Source: Neoceratodus forsteri (taxonomy: Eukaryota > Chordata > Ceratodontiformes > Ceratodontidae). Taken from it: DNA of 64,000 bases. The notes beneath the pieces are model-generated. The model was given only the letters and a program-made list of their open reading frames with translations. It did no database searches and was not told the origin of the DNA. Shown here piece by piece: positions 31,121 to 43,436 of the stretch. Made by a program: the position numbers and the translations under genes. Numbering within the stretch: the stretch's first letter is position 1; every line of letters starts with the position of its first letter. The stretch lies in the NCBI GenBank assembly GCA_016271365.2, contig CM028132.1, forward strand, positions 1,184,063,001-1,184,127,000, read 5' to 3'.

Positions 31121-31527
31121 GGCCCTGTCCACACTACACCACTTACAGTCTGTAACGGTTCCAAACCGTTATAGACCGGAACCGTTACAGTGTGTCCACA
31201 CTGCCGGCAAACAGTTTCGATAACGGTTTGGAACCGTTACAGCCTGTCCACATTGGTGGGTGCCCTGTAACGTTACAGTTGCACCCTATCCCACAATGCA
31301 GTTAGGCGTGCTGCACTGAGAATACTGGAGCTACGCTCGCGTCCACACTGTAACAAGTAACGTTACAGGGCACAACCGTTGTGAATCGCTGTTCAAACCA
31401 ATTTCATAAGTGGTTTCAACAACGGTTACGAAAACGCCTTCTGTAACGTTACAGATGTAAACGCAAACCGTTGCGGTAACGGTTTGAGCCCTCTGTAACG
31501 TTACAGAGGCATAGTGTGGACAGGGCC
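31121..31527. mobile_element. PIF/Harbinger-like MITE packed with AACGGTT sites
   Basis: The 16-bp inverted ends ggccctgtccacacta are perfect; flanks are taa (31118-31120) and tag (31528-31530), matching a 3-bp TWA-type duplication with one change. Over 407 bp there are nine AACGGTT/AACCGTT heptamers and four GTAACGTTAC decamers. Three of the latter sit in a perfect 14-bp palindrome ctgtaacgttacag at 31265, 31441 and 31493. No coding frame. Harbinger elements encode a Myb-like DNA-binding protein, and the heptamer fits the Myb consensus YAACGG; that link is inference. Confidence 0.8.
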
Positions 31528-31530
31528 TAG

Positions 31531-32950
31531 GAATCTAAGCTCAGAGACTGTGAAGACTTACTGGCTACTAGGAGACTACAGTTCTGGTAGGCCACAGTGT
31601 GTGCATACACCAACAGTTTGGAGGAAGCAGTTTAGTTCAAAACTGAAAAGAATAGGCATTTGAGTTGAACTGGGTGAGTTTTTCCCAAAAGACTGTGCCT
31701 CTCGGGAACTCCCAACTGTCAGCAGCTAGCATTGCCACTTCCTGAGTGAATGGTGCTGTGGGGCCAAATCACAGCATATCAGCCGAGAGAGAGAGAGAGG
31801 GGGAGGAGAGCAACAATCAAGCCACTGATCTGGGTGCAGGTGAGGGAAGGTCATCCCCGTTGTTACCTGGTGTAGGGGAAGGGCAGTGAGGATCAGTGGG
31901 CTGGAAGGGGAGAGTGAGCGAGTAACAGAAAACTCCGGAGGAGACTGCAGCTTTGTCTAACCGCCAGCTCTGCAGATATCCCTGCCTCTGTGATGGGAGA
32001 AAAAGTCAGAACCCTTTTGAGCCTGCAGTCCTGTGAGTAACCTGCAAAACTTATCTGGTGTGTTACCCACCCAACATTATCTGGGAGCTCCCTAATTCCT
32101 TAGGGGAGACCAAATCTGTTGCACCAGCCTGGTTGAGGAGTTGATCAGGACTGCCAGTGGATGGTGAATTGTGGAGAATATTGTACTGTGATATACTGCT
32201 ACCCCTTTTTCTCCCATTTTCCCTATTGTCTCCATGTCTTTTCTTACCCCTTCCTTTTAACAAACTGTTATATGTTATGCATTATATTTCTTTGGGGCAT
32301 TGTTGTTCGTGCAGTGTCATGGGGAGGGACTGTGTGGTCCAGGACAACATGGTAGTTCGGGGGTATTTGCCTAAAGTTCAGCATCCAAGCATCCCTTATT
32401 GCTATACCCCAGGTGGAGGCACTGACTCAGTTAAAGATTCAAGTACCCAGTGTAGCACAAAACCAGTAACCCAGGCTGGCCCACTCGGAGAAGAGGAGAG
32501 GTACACCCCAAGTGCCTCTGGCAGATGCTACATATGACATTACCTTGGAACCTAGCCTGCATCAACATTCCACTGGGCAGATACCAGCCAGTTGTTTTGT
32601 ATCAGTTTAAAGAGACTTATCAGTCTCAGCTGTTGCACTGGCTGGATCGGTGCCCAAGGGTGTAGGCAGGCATACTGTCTTTACACAGTTGTGTACAGTT
32701 TTGTTGAGTGCCTGTCACAAACCATATGGCTTTCTCTTAAAATTACTATTCTAATCTGCAGTATTTGAGTTAATGTAGGACACTGGAGAGTGTCTTTGTT
32801 TAAACTTCCATTGCTTACGGGACAGATGTATGTATAACCTATTTAGAGACCAGAGGCGTCATCTAACAACTATCTGATTTGTTTGTAAGGGGGCAGCAAT
32901 TGGAGAGGATGTGTACATTTTTTTAATGGGGGAAGCTGTTGGAGCTTGGG
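31531..32950. other. Non-coding stretch, no recognisable gene
   Basis: A purine-rich (ga)n-like tract near 31785-31810 and otherwise unassigned sequence. Frames at 32063-32537 show no domain. Parts around 32395-32530 share only weak short strings with 42050-42200. Confidence 0.45.
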
Positions 32951-34566
32951 GGCCCAGTACTCAAAAGTGCATCTGGCAATGGTGCAAGTGGCTACACAGC
33001 GCAACTGAGTTGCGCTGGAGCAACAAAGGGATATATTCAAAAGAGATGTGCCATGGCGCAACTCTTCTGAATATAGCAAATAATGCACGCGGTGCAACTA
33101 CAGTGCACTGGCACATCCCCCAGACAGGTCTGAATACCAGGACTGGGAATGCTCCAGCGCAACTAAAGCTGCGCTGTGCACAATATCCAGATATTCAGAT
33201 TTGGATATGCAAATAGGGCCATTATGCATGCATTGCACAAGTGGGGTCATTTGCATGTCATTATGGCCCAATTTGCATGTGTTGTGCAGGGCTGGCCAGC
33301 AAAATGTGCCTGGCACCCTGCACAGCATTCGGTCCCTGTACCAGGGACCACAGTAGTACCCCTTCCTCAACCTGTAAGCCCGAGTGCCATGAGATGTGCC
33401 AACATATCTTCCCTGGTGGTGCAGTGGTCCCCCCCCTCCTGCCCATTACCTTCAATTGCCATAAAAAATTAATACAAATAGCCCTGGTGGTCCAGTGGTC
33501 CTCCCCACCCCTCCTGTATCTCCGATTGTCATGCTGAAATGTAGACTAATATCTGTGGTGGTCCAGTGCTGCCCCCCACTCCCCTACACACGGGACCCCC
33601 AGCCCACCCAGCTACCCTCGTCATCGGCGGGCAGCATGCCCGCCCGCATATCACTGCAGCTGCCTGCCGAATGACAGCTTACAGTAGTTACTGCAAGGTC
33701 ATTGGTCCACACTGTGGACCAATGGGCTACAGTGCATCTATAATAGTTTACAACCTTGTGAATACGTTTGAGAACTATTACAGTATGCACTGCAACCATT
33801 GGTCCACAGTGTGAACCAATGAGCTGCAACAACTACTATAAGCTGTCATTCAGCGGCAGCCACAGTGGTATGCAGGTGGGTACTGCTGCCGATGACGGGG
33901 GGGCCTGGGTGGGTTGTGGGTCCCGTGAGGGTGGGGTGGGGGGCACCATTGAACCACCACAGATATTAGTTTACATTTCAGCACGGCGAGCGGAGCTACA
34001 GGAGGGGTGGGAGTTTCCACTGGACCACCAGGAATATTTTTATTCATTTATTATGGTGATCGGAGGTACGGGCAGGGAGAGGGAACCACTGGATCACCAG
34101 GGCTATTTCTAGTACTGATATGTGGTGATCAGAGGTACGCGAGGGGTTGGGGGGGTACCACTAGACTACCAGGGACATATGTGGGTACTTGTGCACGGTG
34201 TTCTTGGGGGAGGTAGCCAGCCACGGCTGGCAGCTGCTGTGTTGCGCACTGCAATGCAGCAGCTCACCTGAGGGTGGAGGGCACTTCAACCATTTTTTTA
34301 CGGGCTCAACTTTGAGCCCAGGTATGCAGCACATCTTTGGGTTGTGCCAGCAGATGCACTGCACATCCCGGGCTGAATATCAGGATGTGCTGTATACACA
34401 TGGACACGCTCCCTGGAGATGTGTTGCATACATTATCTTTGTGCCCCAGTGCATTGGGAATTGCGCTGCGCATTTCCCACCTTTGAATATTGCCCCAGGG
34501 CACAGTTCTGGGGTTGCGCTAGTGCAACTCAGTTGCGCTAAGTGCAGCCCCTTTGAATATCTAGCT
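32951..34566. mobile_element. Large foldback DNA element, second copy
   Basis: Left end ggcccagtactcaaa and right end tttgaatatctagc are inverted relatives of the termini at 13731/15282. The arms meet near 33755 between 'ttggtccaca.tgtg.accaatg' inverted blocks. Motif ccctggtggtccagtgg occurs at 33411, 33482 and (as ctgtggtggtccagtg) 33553, 71 bp apart, and inverted at about 33951, 34019, 34088 and 34160. The 'catttgcatgtcattatggcc' type block is also shared with the first copy. 1.6 kb, no transposase. The target duplication is not clear, so this copy is older. Confidence 0.75.
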
Positions 34567-34602
34567 CTGTGTGTACAAAATAGAAATTTCTGGCTACTCC
34601 CC

Positions 34603-35175
34603 TGTCAGTGCCTTACCCCCTTCAGCTGCTATTGATGCAGTACATATCTAAAATAATGCAGTCCTTAAAAATTACCAGCCCTTCTAAAATTAGCCCCACT
34701 GGGTCCCTTTGACTTTCCGGTTTCTGGGGCTGCCCATGCTCTGCCCCCATGCTCACCAAAGTTGTGATGTGATGCTAGGCAGGGCACGGGGATGAGCACC
34801 ATTATAGTCTATGGGTGGTACTTTTTGAATTTTTTTTTTTATATTGTAATGGGCAGCTGGTGATGAAACATGAACACCAGTGGACTGACAAGGGTCTTGA
34901 TAGTCGACCAGTGCCCACGTTTCATCAGCAACTGCCCATTACAGTATAAAAAAAGATCAAAAAGGTACCCCCCATAGACTATAATGGTGCTCAAGTCGTG
35001 CTCTCCTAGCATCACATCACAATTTTTAATGAGCGCTTAGGCATTAAATCAGGAAGTCAAAGGGCGGTGGGAGCTATTTTTGCGAAGGCTGGTATTTTTT
35101 AAGGACTGCATTATTTTAGATATGTGATCTATCAATAGCAGCTCAAGGGGGTAAGGCACCGATGCAGCCAGTGCA
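34603..35175. repeat. Foldback element of a different family, arms ~275 bp
   Basis: Left arm strings 'gccttacccccttcagctgc', 'acatatctaaaataatgcag', 'ttgtgatgtgatgctagg', 'accattatagtctatggg' and 'tgtaatgggcagctg' return as reverse complements in reverse order up to 'caagggggtaaggcac' at about 35147. The centre is near 34890. It starts less than 50 bp after the previous foldback ends. Part of it (accattatagtctatgg) is also found near 2446. Confidence 0.8.
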
Positions 35176-38040
35176 AAACCCATTTACTTTTACTTGGTGG
35201 ATCTCTTTAAGAAGCAAGCCTTTAAGGTTCTTCACCTTGTTTTGTACTTCACAACCTTTTTCTTCCTTGTAGTATCTCACAGCAGAGATTCTTTTTGTCC
35301 TCTGCAGACAGAATTTTTAAATTCAAAATGCGCCTGTTTTTTGCAAGTTAATTGGCTTCCAGCTGTTTTAACCCTGGGACTCCAGTAGCGATCTGGGTAT
35401 TATGCTAGTCTGCCTACCTAAATAATTTAAGAGTGTGAAATAAGTATAAAAAATTGCTATAAGTGGTCTGCCTTGTACCCTGTGTTTGACACAAGTTGGG
35501 ATCATTTTTCTCCCTCAAAACAGTCTCCCTCCTCAGCATTATTTGTGTGCTCTTTTCCAAAGGTTAGGTTAGAAATTGTTGGAACACACGTTAGTTTTGG
35601 GAAACGAGTCTCTAGCTTGGCTGGCATTCGAAATAACAGTACTTTTTATACCTCCTTCTGTGCCTCCAGGAGTCTCACTCTTTCAGGCACTCATATCTGT
35701 GCTGCTCATTCTGCCCACTGGATTTATTCTAACCATTGTTGTCTACCCCCTCCCCCACACAGTGGTGTCTTCCAGTGCATGGGTCAGTTCTGTTTTCCCC
35801 AGGGGCTCACCACCTGGACTGTTGCTGCCACTCTTCTGAGCTCCCCGGAACTGCTGCTGGCTTCCTCCCACTCATCTTTGTGAGAGAGCACAGCAGCATG
35901 GATATCCTTGGTGCATTCTTTGCCCTTTCAGCAGTGGCTACAACTGCATTCTTCAGTCACGGTCCCCCAGTTCTGGCAGAGGGGAATGGCAGTGTCAGGG
36001 CACTCCTCTTTTTGGCATCTACTGTCACCAACCTGACCTGGAGTACATGCTTCAGAGGAGCTGCTCTCCTAGGCTGGCCTGGAGACATCCATGCTTCACC
36101 TGCTGCCAGTCAGGTGACGCGGGTTTGGCATGGGCTGCTAGGGGGTTGGCCGGGGAGAGGAGGATCAAGTGTCCCAATGGATGCTCTCCTCCTCCGAGGA
36201 GGGAAGGCAGAATGCTCCACCATGACACTGCCACCTAGGTGACCATAGGTAGCGATGCAGGTTAGGAGCAGCAGTTCCGGTCGAGACACTCCTGGCAGAA
36301 AATATCAGCCCTTCCAGTGATGTGCACACGTTAAGCCACCACCTCCACAGAGCATCTGTTTGTTGGAGAATGAGAAACAAGAAAAAAAAACTGCCTACAA
36401 GATGAAGCCACCTCTCCTCGGAGGCCTTGCACCTACTCAGTGGGCTGCCTGACCTGCAGTGGAGCTAAACTCCTCCCCGGCTTGAGGAACCCAGGGGACT
36501 CTGCCACAGGGGGTAAACTGGTGCACAGCAAGGGACAATAAGGTAAGGCCCAGGGACAGTGGGGTGATGGAGCTGGGAGAGAGACTGTGGATAAGGGACA
36601 GACTGGGTGACTAGGAAAGAAACAGAAAATTAAAAAAAAAGAGCTCCTATTTGCACCTACCTCACCACTGCAAATGAATGAACCAGATAGCAGCCCATGA
36701 GGGCTGCTACAGTATTAGGGGGTTCAGCACTCTATAGAGGGGTAAATAAATAAGGATAATAAAGATAGGAACGTGGATACGGTGCACTATCCACACTGTG
36801 GCAGTCTTCCTTTCCCTTTAAATTCAGCAGGAACATCTCCAAGCTAAGCTCCTCTCACCCACCCGGGTGGTGTACTCCTCGACTCCGCCTTGTGATGCCA
36901 GATCTAAAGCGTTTTTGTGAGTGGAAGTAATCTTAGCGATGAGGTGTAGGGAATCTAGCTGTAGGTAGGGGCTTGTTAGTAAGTTAGCGTAGGAGGTAGT
37001 TTTATTATTTTTTAGATGAACCCGTTAATGCTCTTCAGAGTTTCATTTTCAACATTTTGGCACCATTTAATAGTGGTGTCTGCTGCTCCAGGACTGGAGG
37101 TGAGCAGTGACTTTGCAGGGTAACTTGGCTGGAAATTGCTGAGGGAAGAGCTGTTACCAGAAGAAAGAGTCAGAGTGGAATTCACCAGAGCTGATGTCCC
37201 GTCATGAAGAAAAAACAGCCAAGGAGCTGGTAAGACTGGTGAATGGAGACCGGAATCTGTCCAAATGTTATTGGCAGTACTGAACCTAAAGACACTCTGC
37301 GATGGAACAAGAAGCTGTTGTTGGTAGTTCTGCTGCTGGTTTGCCTCTGGGACAGTCTGTTCCTCTCGTGCGAGTACCATTTCATAACCAACCAGCAAGA
37401 CTGTAAGTTTTGTTGCTTCCCAGAATAGGTGGTGAGAGCTCCCCTCTGTGGTAAAAAGCTGTGACTTTCTGTGGGAAGGCTGTGTTAGAGTGCTGTGGGA
37501 TTCAGTCTTCAGAACCGTGTAGTGAGAGCCCTTTTTTTTTTGTTACCAAAAGTCTTCCTCTCATATACTGGTTGCTGCATATAACATCGAGCAGTAGTGT
37601 GAGCACTGCAGCGTTCGCCTTCCAAGACTGGACATTGGTCTAAAGCTTAGAGCTCTATTTGCAACTTTAATGTGATTATTTTGGACATTCTCCTCTGCAG
37701 TCCACTGCTGGATTCTCCATGTAATACTATCTTATAACATTGTTAACTGTTGACTTGTTTGGGGTGGTTGATACCGGGAGGGGGCTGATATGAAAGGTTG
37801 TAGATCAGCAGTTGAATGAGGAGTGTGTATGTTAATTAGTTTTATGTACTAAAATTGGTTGTTTGAATAGGGTGTATGTGTAAGGTAATAGGCTGAGTGG
37901 GGGGGTTATATTTTATGTATTGGTAATTTGCAGGCTTGAGTATTGATTTGGTTGTATTCAAGGTTGGGGTATTTTTAGTGGGGTGTTTTTAAGCAGGGTA
38001 TTTTTTATTTATTGAGGAATAACTGCAGGATGTGTTTGGG
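35176..38040. other. Non-coding stretch upstream of L2
   Basis: Long but featureless frames (for example 35736-36242, 37012-37398) lack any domain I recognise. The GC-rich region from about 38040 may be the 5' UTR of the L2. No splice-bounded exon was found. Confidence 0.45.
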
Positions 38041-38324
38041 CTCCAGACCCTTTCATGTTACCTACTCAGCGTCTCTGCTGTGTGACCTTCGCCTGTTTAC
38101 TGACCTCCCTCTTCCACTGCAGCAGTAAGGTGCTGTTAGGAGGTTGGTATCAGCAGGGGACAAGTGGGCTGATGGCAGAGCACTGGGGATACAGCAGGGG
38201 TGAGCAGCATTGGGGTGGTTAGGTGCAGGAGGTGCCCTGGAGGTAACACTGGGCCTGGAGAGAGGCCAGACTTGTTTAGTGCCCATCCCCAGGGTTCCCA
38301 CCAGACCGAGTGGGCAGGTAGCCG

Positions 38325-39420
38325 GTGGGCCAGCAGACTCCACTGGTCCTTCAGGCAGTGCTATGCAATGTTAGATCGATGAACAAGATTACAGTTATGG
38401 CAGACTTGATTTCCTCAGTCAATCTAGCTTGCATCACGGAGACCTGGCTGGGGGACAATGCAGGTCCAGTTTTGGAGGCATCGGTTCCAGCTGGGTACTC
38501 CGTAGTACACTTCCTGAGGTGGGAATGCAGGGGTGGGGGTGTGGCCCTCTATTTTAGATCCAGCCTGAACTTCTCCATGCACCCAGTGGGTTCTGTCTTG
38601 TCGTTTGAATGCATGGCTGTGCGTGGGGATCCAGGTACAGGTTGCAGGATTCTCCTTGTCTACCATCCTGCTAGGTGCGGGGGAGAATTCCTGCAGGAAG
38701 TCGGGGACTTCATCACCAACAGGGTGTTGGAGTCACCTAAATGGTTGATTCTGGGTGACTTCAACACCTGAATTGACAATGAACTCTCACATTTTGGACA
38801 CAACGTCCTCCAGATAATGACATCACTGTGCTCATACAAGTGGTTGCTTCTGCGACTCACCACCATGGCCATGCCTTGGACTTGGTATTCTCACTGGGGC
38901 TCAGGACTGATTCAGTTTATTTGATCCAATCACTGCACAGTGGAGTTCTTGTTTAGGGCCACCCCTGATAGTAGTTCCCCTGTTGAGATCGTCCACTACT
39001 GCCCATTGAGGGGATTGTCCCCAGATGGACTTTGGGTGGCATTGGATTTTTCTGGTGTGAGTGCTACATGTGCGGTCGGCACAGGTGAAGCAGTGACAGC
39101 CTATAATAGGGCTGTCTCCAAGGCACTCGATGCCATTGCTGCAGTCGGTATATGACCCAGGTCTTCTCACTTGAGATGCATGTGGTTTGATGGGGCTCTC
39201 AAGGAGACGAAGACCAAGGGTCAGAAGTTGGAGCATTGCTGGTGGAGGACCCTGTCCGAGGAGGATAAACTGGCTTTGAGAGTTCACTATGGTGATTATC
39301 AAAGGGCAAGCAACCATAAGAAGGCAGAGTTCCTGTCCAGGGAGACTGCTGCAGGGAGGAACAGACCAGCTCTGCTCTTTCAGACTGTGGATAGGCTACG
39401 TCATCCTACCTATCTGTAGC
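38325..39420 (+). pseudogene. L2 endonuclease and connection, broken
   Basis: 'VLCNVRSMNKITVMADLI', 'LACITETWLGDNAGP' (catalytic Glu), 'GGGVALYFRSSLN', 'WLILGDFNT' (Asp-Phe-Asn block) are readable up to a stop at 38769-38771. The remainder (38940-39419) is split over frames; the connection 'RCMWFDGALKETKTKGQKLE' at 39171-39230 corresponds to the 'PW.....L...K...R..E' block. Confidence 0.8.
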
Positions 39421-39490
39421 CGAAAAAAGCATTTTCAGTCACTTTGTGCATAGAGTTTGCTTAGTTCTTCTTTGACAGGATGTCCTCCAT

Positions 39491-41096
39491 TTGGTCCTTG
39501 ATCTCCCCAGTAGGCAGTCCTTCAGTGGTGGGCCTTGCATAAGCATAGGTACTCTTATTGTCTGGGGTGAGATTCAGCCAGTTGGGGTGGCTGAGGTTGC
39601 TGAGGTAATCTCGAAGTTGCGGCCCACCTTTTGTGAACTGGATCCAGGCCTGACTTGTCTCCTAGTGGGATGTGTTGAGGCCATTGGTGCAATGTTCACC
39701 AAGATAGTCCAGTGCTCACTCTTGGAGGGGTTCTTCCCCAACACCTCGAAGGAGGGACTGGTGAAGCCCCTTCTGAAGAAACCATCACTCAACCGTGACA
39801 TCTTGGCAAATTATCGACCTATCTCCAACCTCCCCTTTCTGGGGAAGGTTGCTGAGAAAGTGGTGGCTCTGCAGCTTGAGGCACACCTCGCAGCCTTTGA
39901 CATCTGTGAACTGTTCCAGTCTGGATTTAGGGCAAGGCATAGCACTGAAATTGCATTGGACAGGGTGCCAAATGACCTCCTCAGGGTGAGAGATAGAGGA
40001 GATCGGTCAGTTCTCGTTCTCCTAGATCTCTCTCCTCAGTGTTTAACACTGTGGACCACCTTGTGCTTCTGGATCACCTTAGATAGTATTGTGGACTCAC
40101 CGGTACTGTCATCAACTAGTTTGAGTCCTTTCTCATGGGCAGAATGCAACGGTTAGTGATGGAGAATTTCTCCTCCTGTCCGAAGCTCCTGCCCTGTGGA
40201 GTTCCTCAAGGTTCGATCTTGCCGCTGATGTCATTCACAGTGTACATGCTACCCCAGGGTGAACTCATTAGACATTACAGTCTGGGTTTTCACTGTTATG
40301 CAGATGATACCCAGCTATGTATGCCTTTTGGCCCCGGTCAAGCAACGCCGTGGAAGTGCTAAACAGCTGCCTAACCAAGATTGGATGTCCTCTATTTGGT
40401 TGCGACTGACCCCCAAGAAGACAGAGGTACTGGTGATTGAGCCTGGTCACCAACGTGATGTGGCTGCTACCGGGGTCAGGAACAGGACTGTTCCTTAGCC
40501 CCACTCTTTGATGACAGTTTGACGCTTGAAGCTCAGGTGTCATCCGTCGTCCAGAGTGGTTTTTACCACTTAAGGAATGTCGCCTGGATTAAACACCTAA
40601 TTCCACCTGATGACCTGCCTGCGCTGGTACATGCCTTTGTCACATCAAGGCTAGACTACTGTAACGCTCTTTACTTTGGGGTCAGTGAAGGGAACCTCCG
40701 TTGACTGCAGCTGGTGCAGAACACAGTGGCCAGATTGCTGACAGGTCTGACTAGGTCCTGTCACGTGATCCCAGTCCTGCGAGGTCTGCACTGGCTGTCC
40801 GTCAGATGGAGGATCATCTTCAAGGTGGGCTTGCTCACCTACAAGGCCTTAGACGGTTCAGGCCCTGGCTATCTGAGTGACCTCCTGACCTCCCTGTGTG
40901 CTCCCACCGCTCCTCCACCAAGGGCCTCCTAGCGGTTCTGAGGGCCAGGCTGAAAACCTTGGGGGACCATGTGTTTGAGGTGGCTGGCCCAGTCCTCTGG
41001 AACTCACTCTCCAGATCTCTGAGGGAGGCCCCATCAGTGGAGGCTTTTAAGAGGGGTCTGAAGGCTCACCTTTTTAAAGAAGCCTTTTCTAACTAG
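39491..41096 (+). pseudogene. L2 reverse transcriptase and C-terminus, broken
   Basis: 'EGLVKPLLKKPSLNRDILAN', 'YRPISNLPFLGKVAEKVVAL', 'LFQSGFRARHSTEIALDRV' and 'VLVLLDLSPQCLTLWTT' (where a frameshift replaces AFDTVDH) are followed by 'GVPQGSILP' (40200) and 'HCYADDTQLCMPF' (40291-40329) with both catalytic Asp codons at 40303-40308 intact. The downstream part reads 'HAFVTSRLDYCNALYFGVS' and ends at 'AHLFKEAFSN' at 41093. Frameshifts near 40060, 40360, 40500 and 40700. Confidence 0.85.
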
Positions 41097-41275
41097 CTGC
41101 AGCACTGATTTTATTGTTATGTATTATTACTGATTTTAATTGTTGTTTGTGTTGTTGGCCCTGTGAATATTTTGTGTGTGTAATTTTGCTATGTTTTTAT
41201 ACTTCTTGTAAAGCTCCCAGAGCCTCCTGGATTGGGCACTGAATAAATAAAGACTTACTTACTTCTTACAGTACT

Positions 41276-42589
41276 TACTTACAAGTGGTTCATATCTTGC
41301 CTACTGGTGCCTCGTCCTCACTGTTGCCCAACCTGTTGCTGTGTGCTGGTTCCTGCCTCAAATGATCTTCTGCGTCCTTGGGTCACATGAGTGCCGACGT
41401 TGCTGGCTGGAGCCCTGTGTTTCTTTGGATTACATTAGCTTTCATTTTGGATTACAAAGTTGTTGTTTTTTTTCTGAACATCTGGAGTTTCAAGTTCTTT
41501 AAATTGTGCTAGTACACTGGCCTTTTGGGGGGGGCTAAATTGCAAGTTTGCCACTGAAGAAACCAGGCAACATAGGTACCAAGCCTGCACTGGGTCTTAA
41601 GTGTAATTCCTGGGTACCCAGAGCCACTGTTTTTTGTGTCATACTTGAAATAATAGTTTTAGTACTGGTACCAGCTGAAGAGCTTACCATACCCTGTGTA
41701 GTGTAATTCATCCTTTTGTGCCCCTTGATTGGGTGGATGCTTCATAGACCATGCTGGATCTCAGAGGGAGGTAGAGACACAGCACAGTGTGCTCCCTGGG
41801 GGTAGTGCTAAAGGGTGGCAGTGCTCAAGGTGAATTGCAACCACCTAATCCCCTCTTTTCCTCCAGCTTCCAGGCCTGTATTCCTAAATAAAAACACTGT
41901 TAATTTGTTGAATTTCTCATCTGTGTGCATGCCCCCTTTGTGAAACCTGATTGAAGTGTTTATTGTTAAAGGTAACAACTGCTTTATTGGTCCCCAGGGT
42001 GTGGTCAAGTCCAGTTTAGGGAGGTGGGTAGATTCTGCATCCCAGGGGGTGGTACTGCAGATGAAATCTGGCCCATTTATTCTCTTTCTGGGTGGAGGCA
42101 TTGCACTATTTCTTTTATGTTCTGGGATAAACCACCTACCACAGGAGAAAGAACGAACCCAACCCCCTCAACCAGGTGGGCCCTGTACAGTCGCCAGGCA
42201 TGGGTGTAAACTCTGACATAGCGACCTGGGTGTCGTACAGGTGATAGTTTGCAGTTCATCATTCTCCTCAGATGAACCCATTCCACATTAATTTACTGGC
42301 TACTAGGAATCATTTTGCCATGTTTTGCGATAAGCGTTCTGCATGCTATACTCAAGGGAGAGGGGGTGCTTGCAACATCCAGTGTTAAGAAACTTTCAAG
42401 GAGTATCAAGCGGTGGACCAGACACTGGCTAACCCGATCAGCATAGAGGCAATAGTACAGGTACTACCTTAATTGTCGTAAATAGGTTTCTAGACTGTTT
42501 ACCTTGTAGTCCCCCAAAACTCATGGGAAAAACCCTATTCGTGATCTTAGATCCTATGATTCTTTTGTCAGACCAGTCAGATTCATGAT
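41276..42589. other. Non-coding stretch
   Basis: No coding content recognised. Around 41760-42240 there are strings such as 'ccagggggtggtactgcag' and 'gggtggaggcattgcacta', weakly like 32400-32540, which might reflect an old shared repeat, but I cannot delimit one. Confidence 0.4.
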
Positions 42590-43436
42590 GGAATCCTTCA
42601 AACATACGAAATTTGCCAGCAGATAAAAGCCTAGAGGTCTATCAAGTCTGCTCGAATGTGCAGCTAGCACCCCTTATTCTGCAGCTGTCCCTCCCACCCT
42701 TCCCTCCGTTGACCCACCCCCTTGCCCTGTCCCAGCCCCTTTTGAAGCAGTCCACTGTTCTACTGGATACCACTTCTGCTGGTAACGCATTCCACCCAGC
42801 TGCCACCCTCTCTAAAAGTGTCTTCTCATCTCCTCCTGAACCTTCCTCTCTCCTCCAGTCTCATATCATGGCCCCGGTGTCCCTCTCCTCCCTTACTTTG
42901 AACAGCCCCTCTGTACCTGTCTTGTTTATTCCTTTCATGTACTTAAAGGTTTTAATCATTCCCCCTGTCCCTTCTCTCCTCCAGCGAGTACATGGTCAAC
43001 TCCCTCAGCCTCCTCTCGTATGGTAAGTCCTCCAGCCCCTTAATCATCTTTGTTGCCCTACGCTGCACCCCCTCCAGTAACTTAATGTCCCTCTTCAGAT
43101 ACAGGTGCCAGTACTGCACGCAGTACTCCAGGTGCGATCTAACTAATGATCTATATAGTGGCAGAATCACCTCCCCCTCCTCAAGGATATACCCCTTGCA
43201 ATGCAATCCAGCATTTTGTTGGCCTTTGCAGCTGCCTTCCTACATTGTGCCGAGTTGTTCATTGATCCTGTAATGAGCACCCCCAGATCCTTCTCCTCTG
43301 TCTTGGCTAGCTGCACTCCCCCCCCCCAAGCTGGTAACTCTTTCTTGGGTTCTGCACCCCAAAATGCAGCACCTTGCACTTTTTGGCATTAAACCCCAGT
43401 TGCCAGGTGTCTGTCCAGGTTTCCATCTTTGCCAGA

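Larger units (their letters stand above)
38040..41275 (+). mobile_element. L2 LINE, nearly full length, inactive
   Basis: A GC-rich 5' part is followed by endonuclease 38325-38771 and beyond, RT 39491-40440, C-terminal region 40519-41096 and a 3' end of 'tgaataaataaagacttact', the usual L2 terminus. The C-terminal protein strings ('LVQNTVARLLTGLTR', 'VLRGLHWLSVRWRI', 'FKVGLLTYKALDGSGPGYLS') are diagnostic for L2. Many stops and frameshifts. Confidence 0.9.

Noticed and set aside
35736..36242. 168-codon open frame, Pro/Leu/Ser-rich
   Set aside because: No domain, no splice signals, and an overlapping frame on the same strand; GC-rich non-coding DNA easily gives such a frame.
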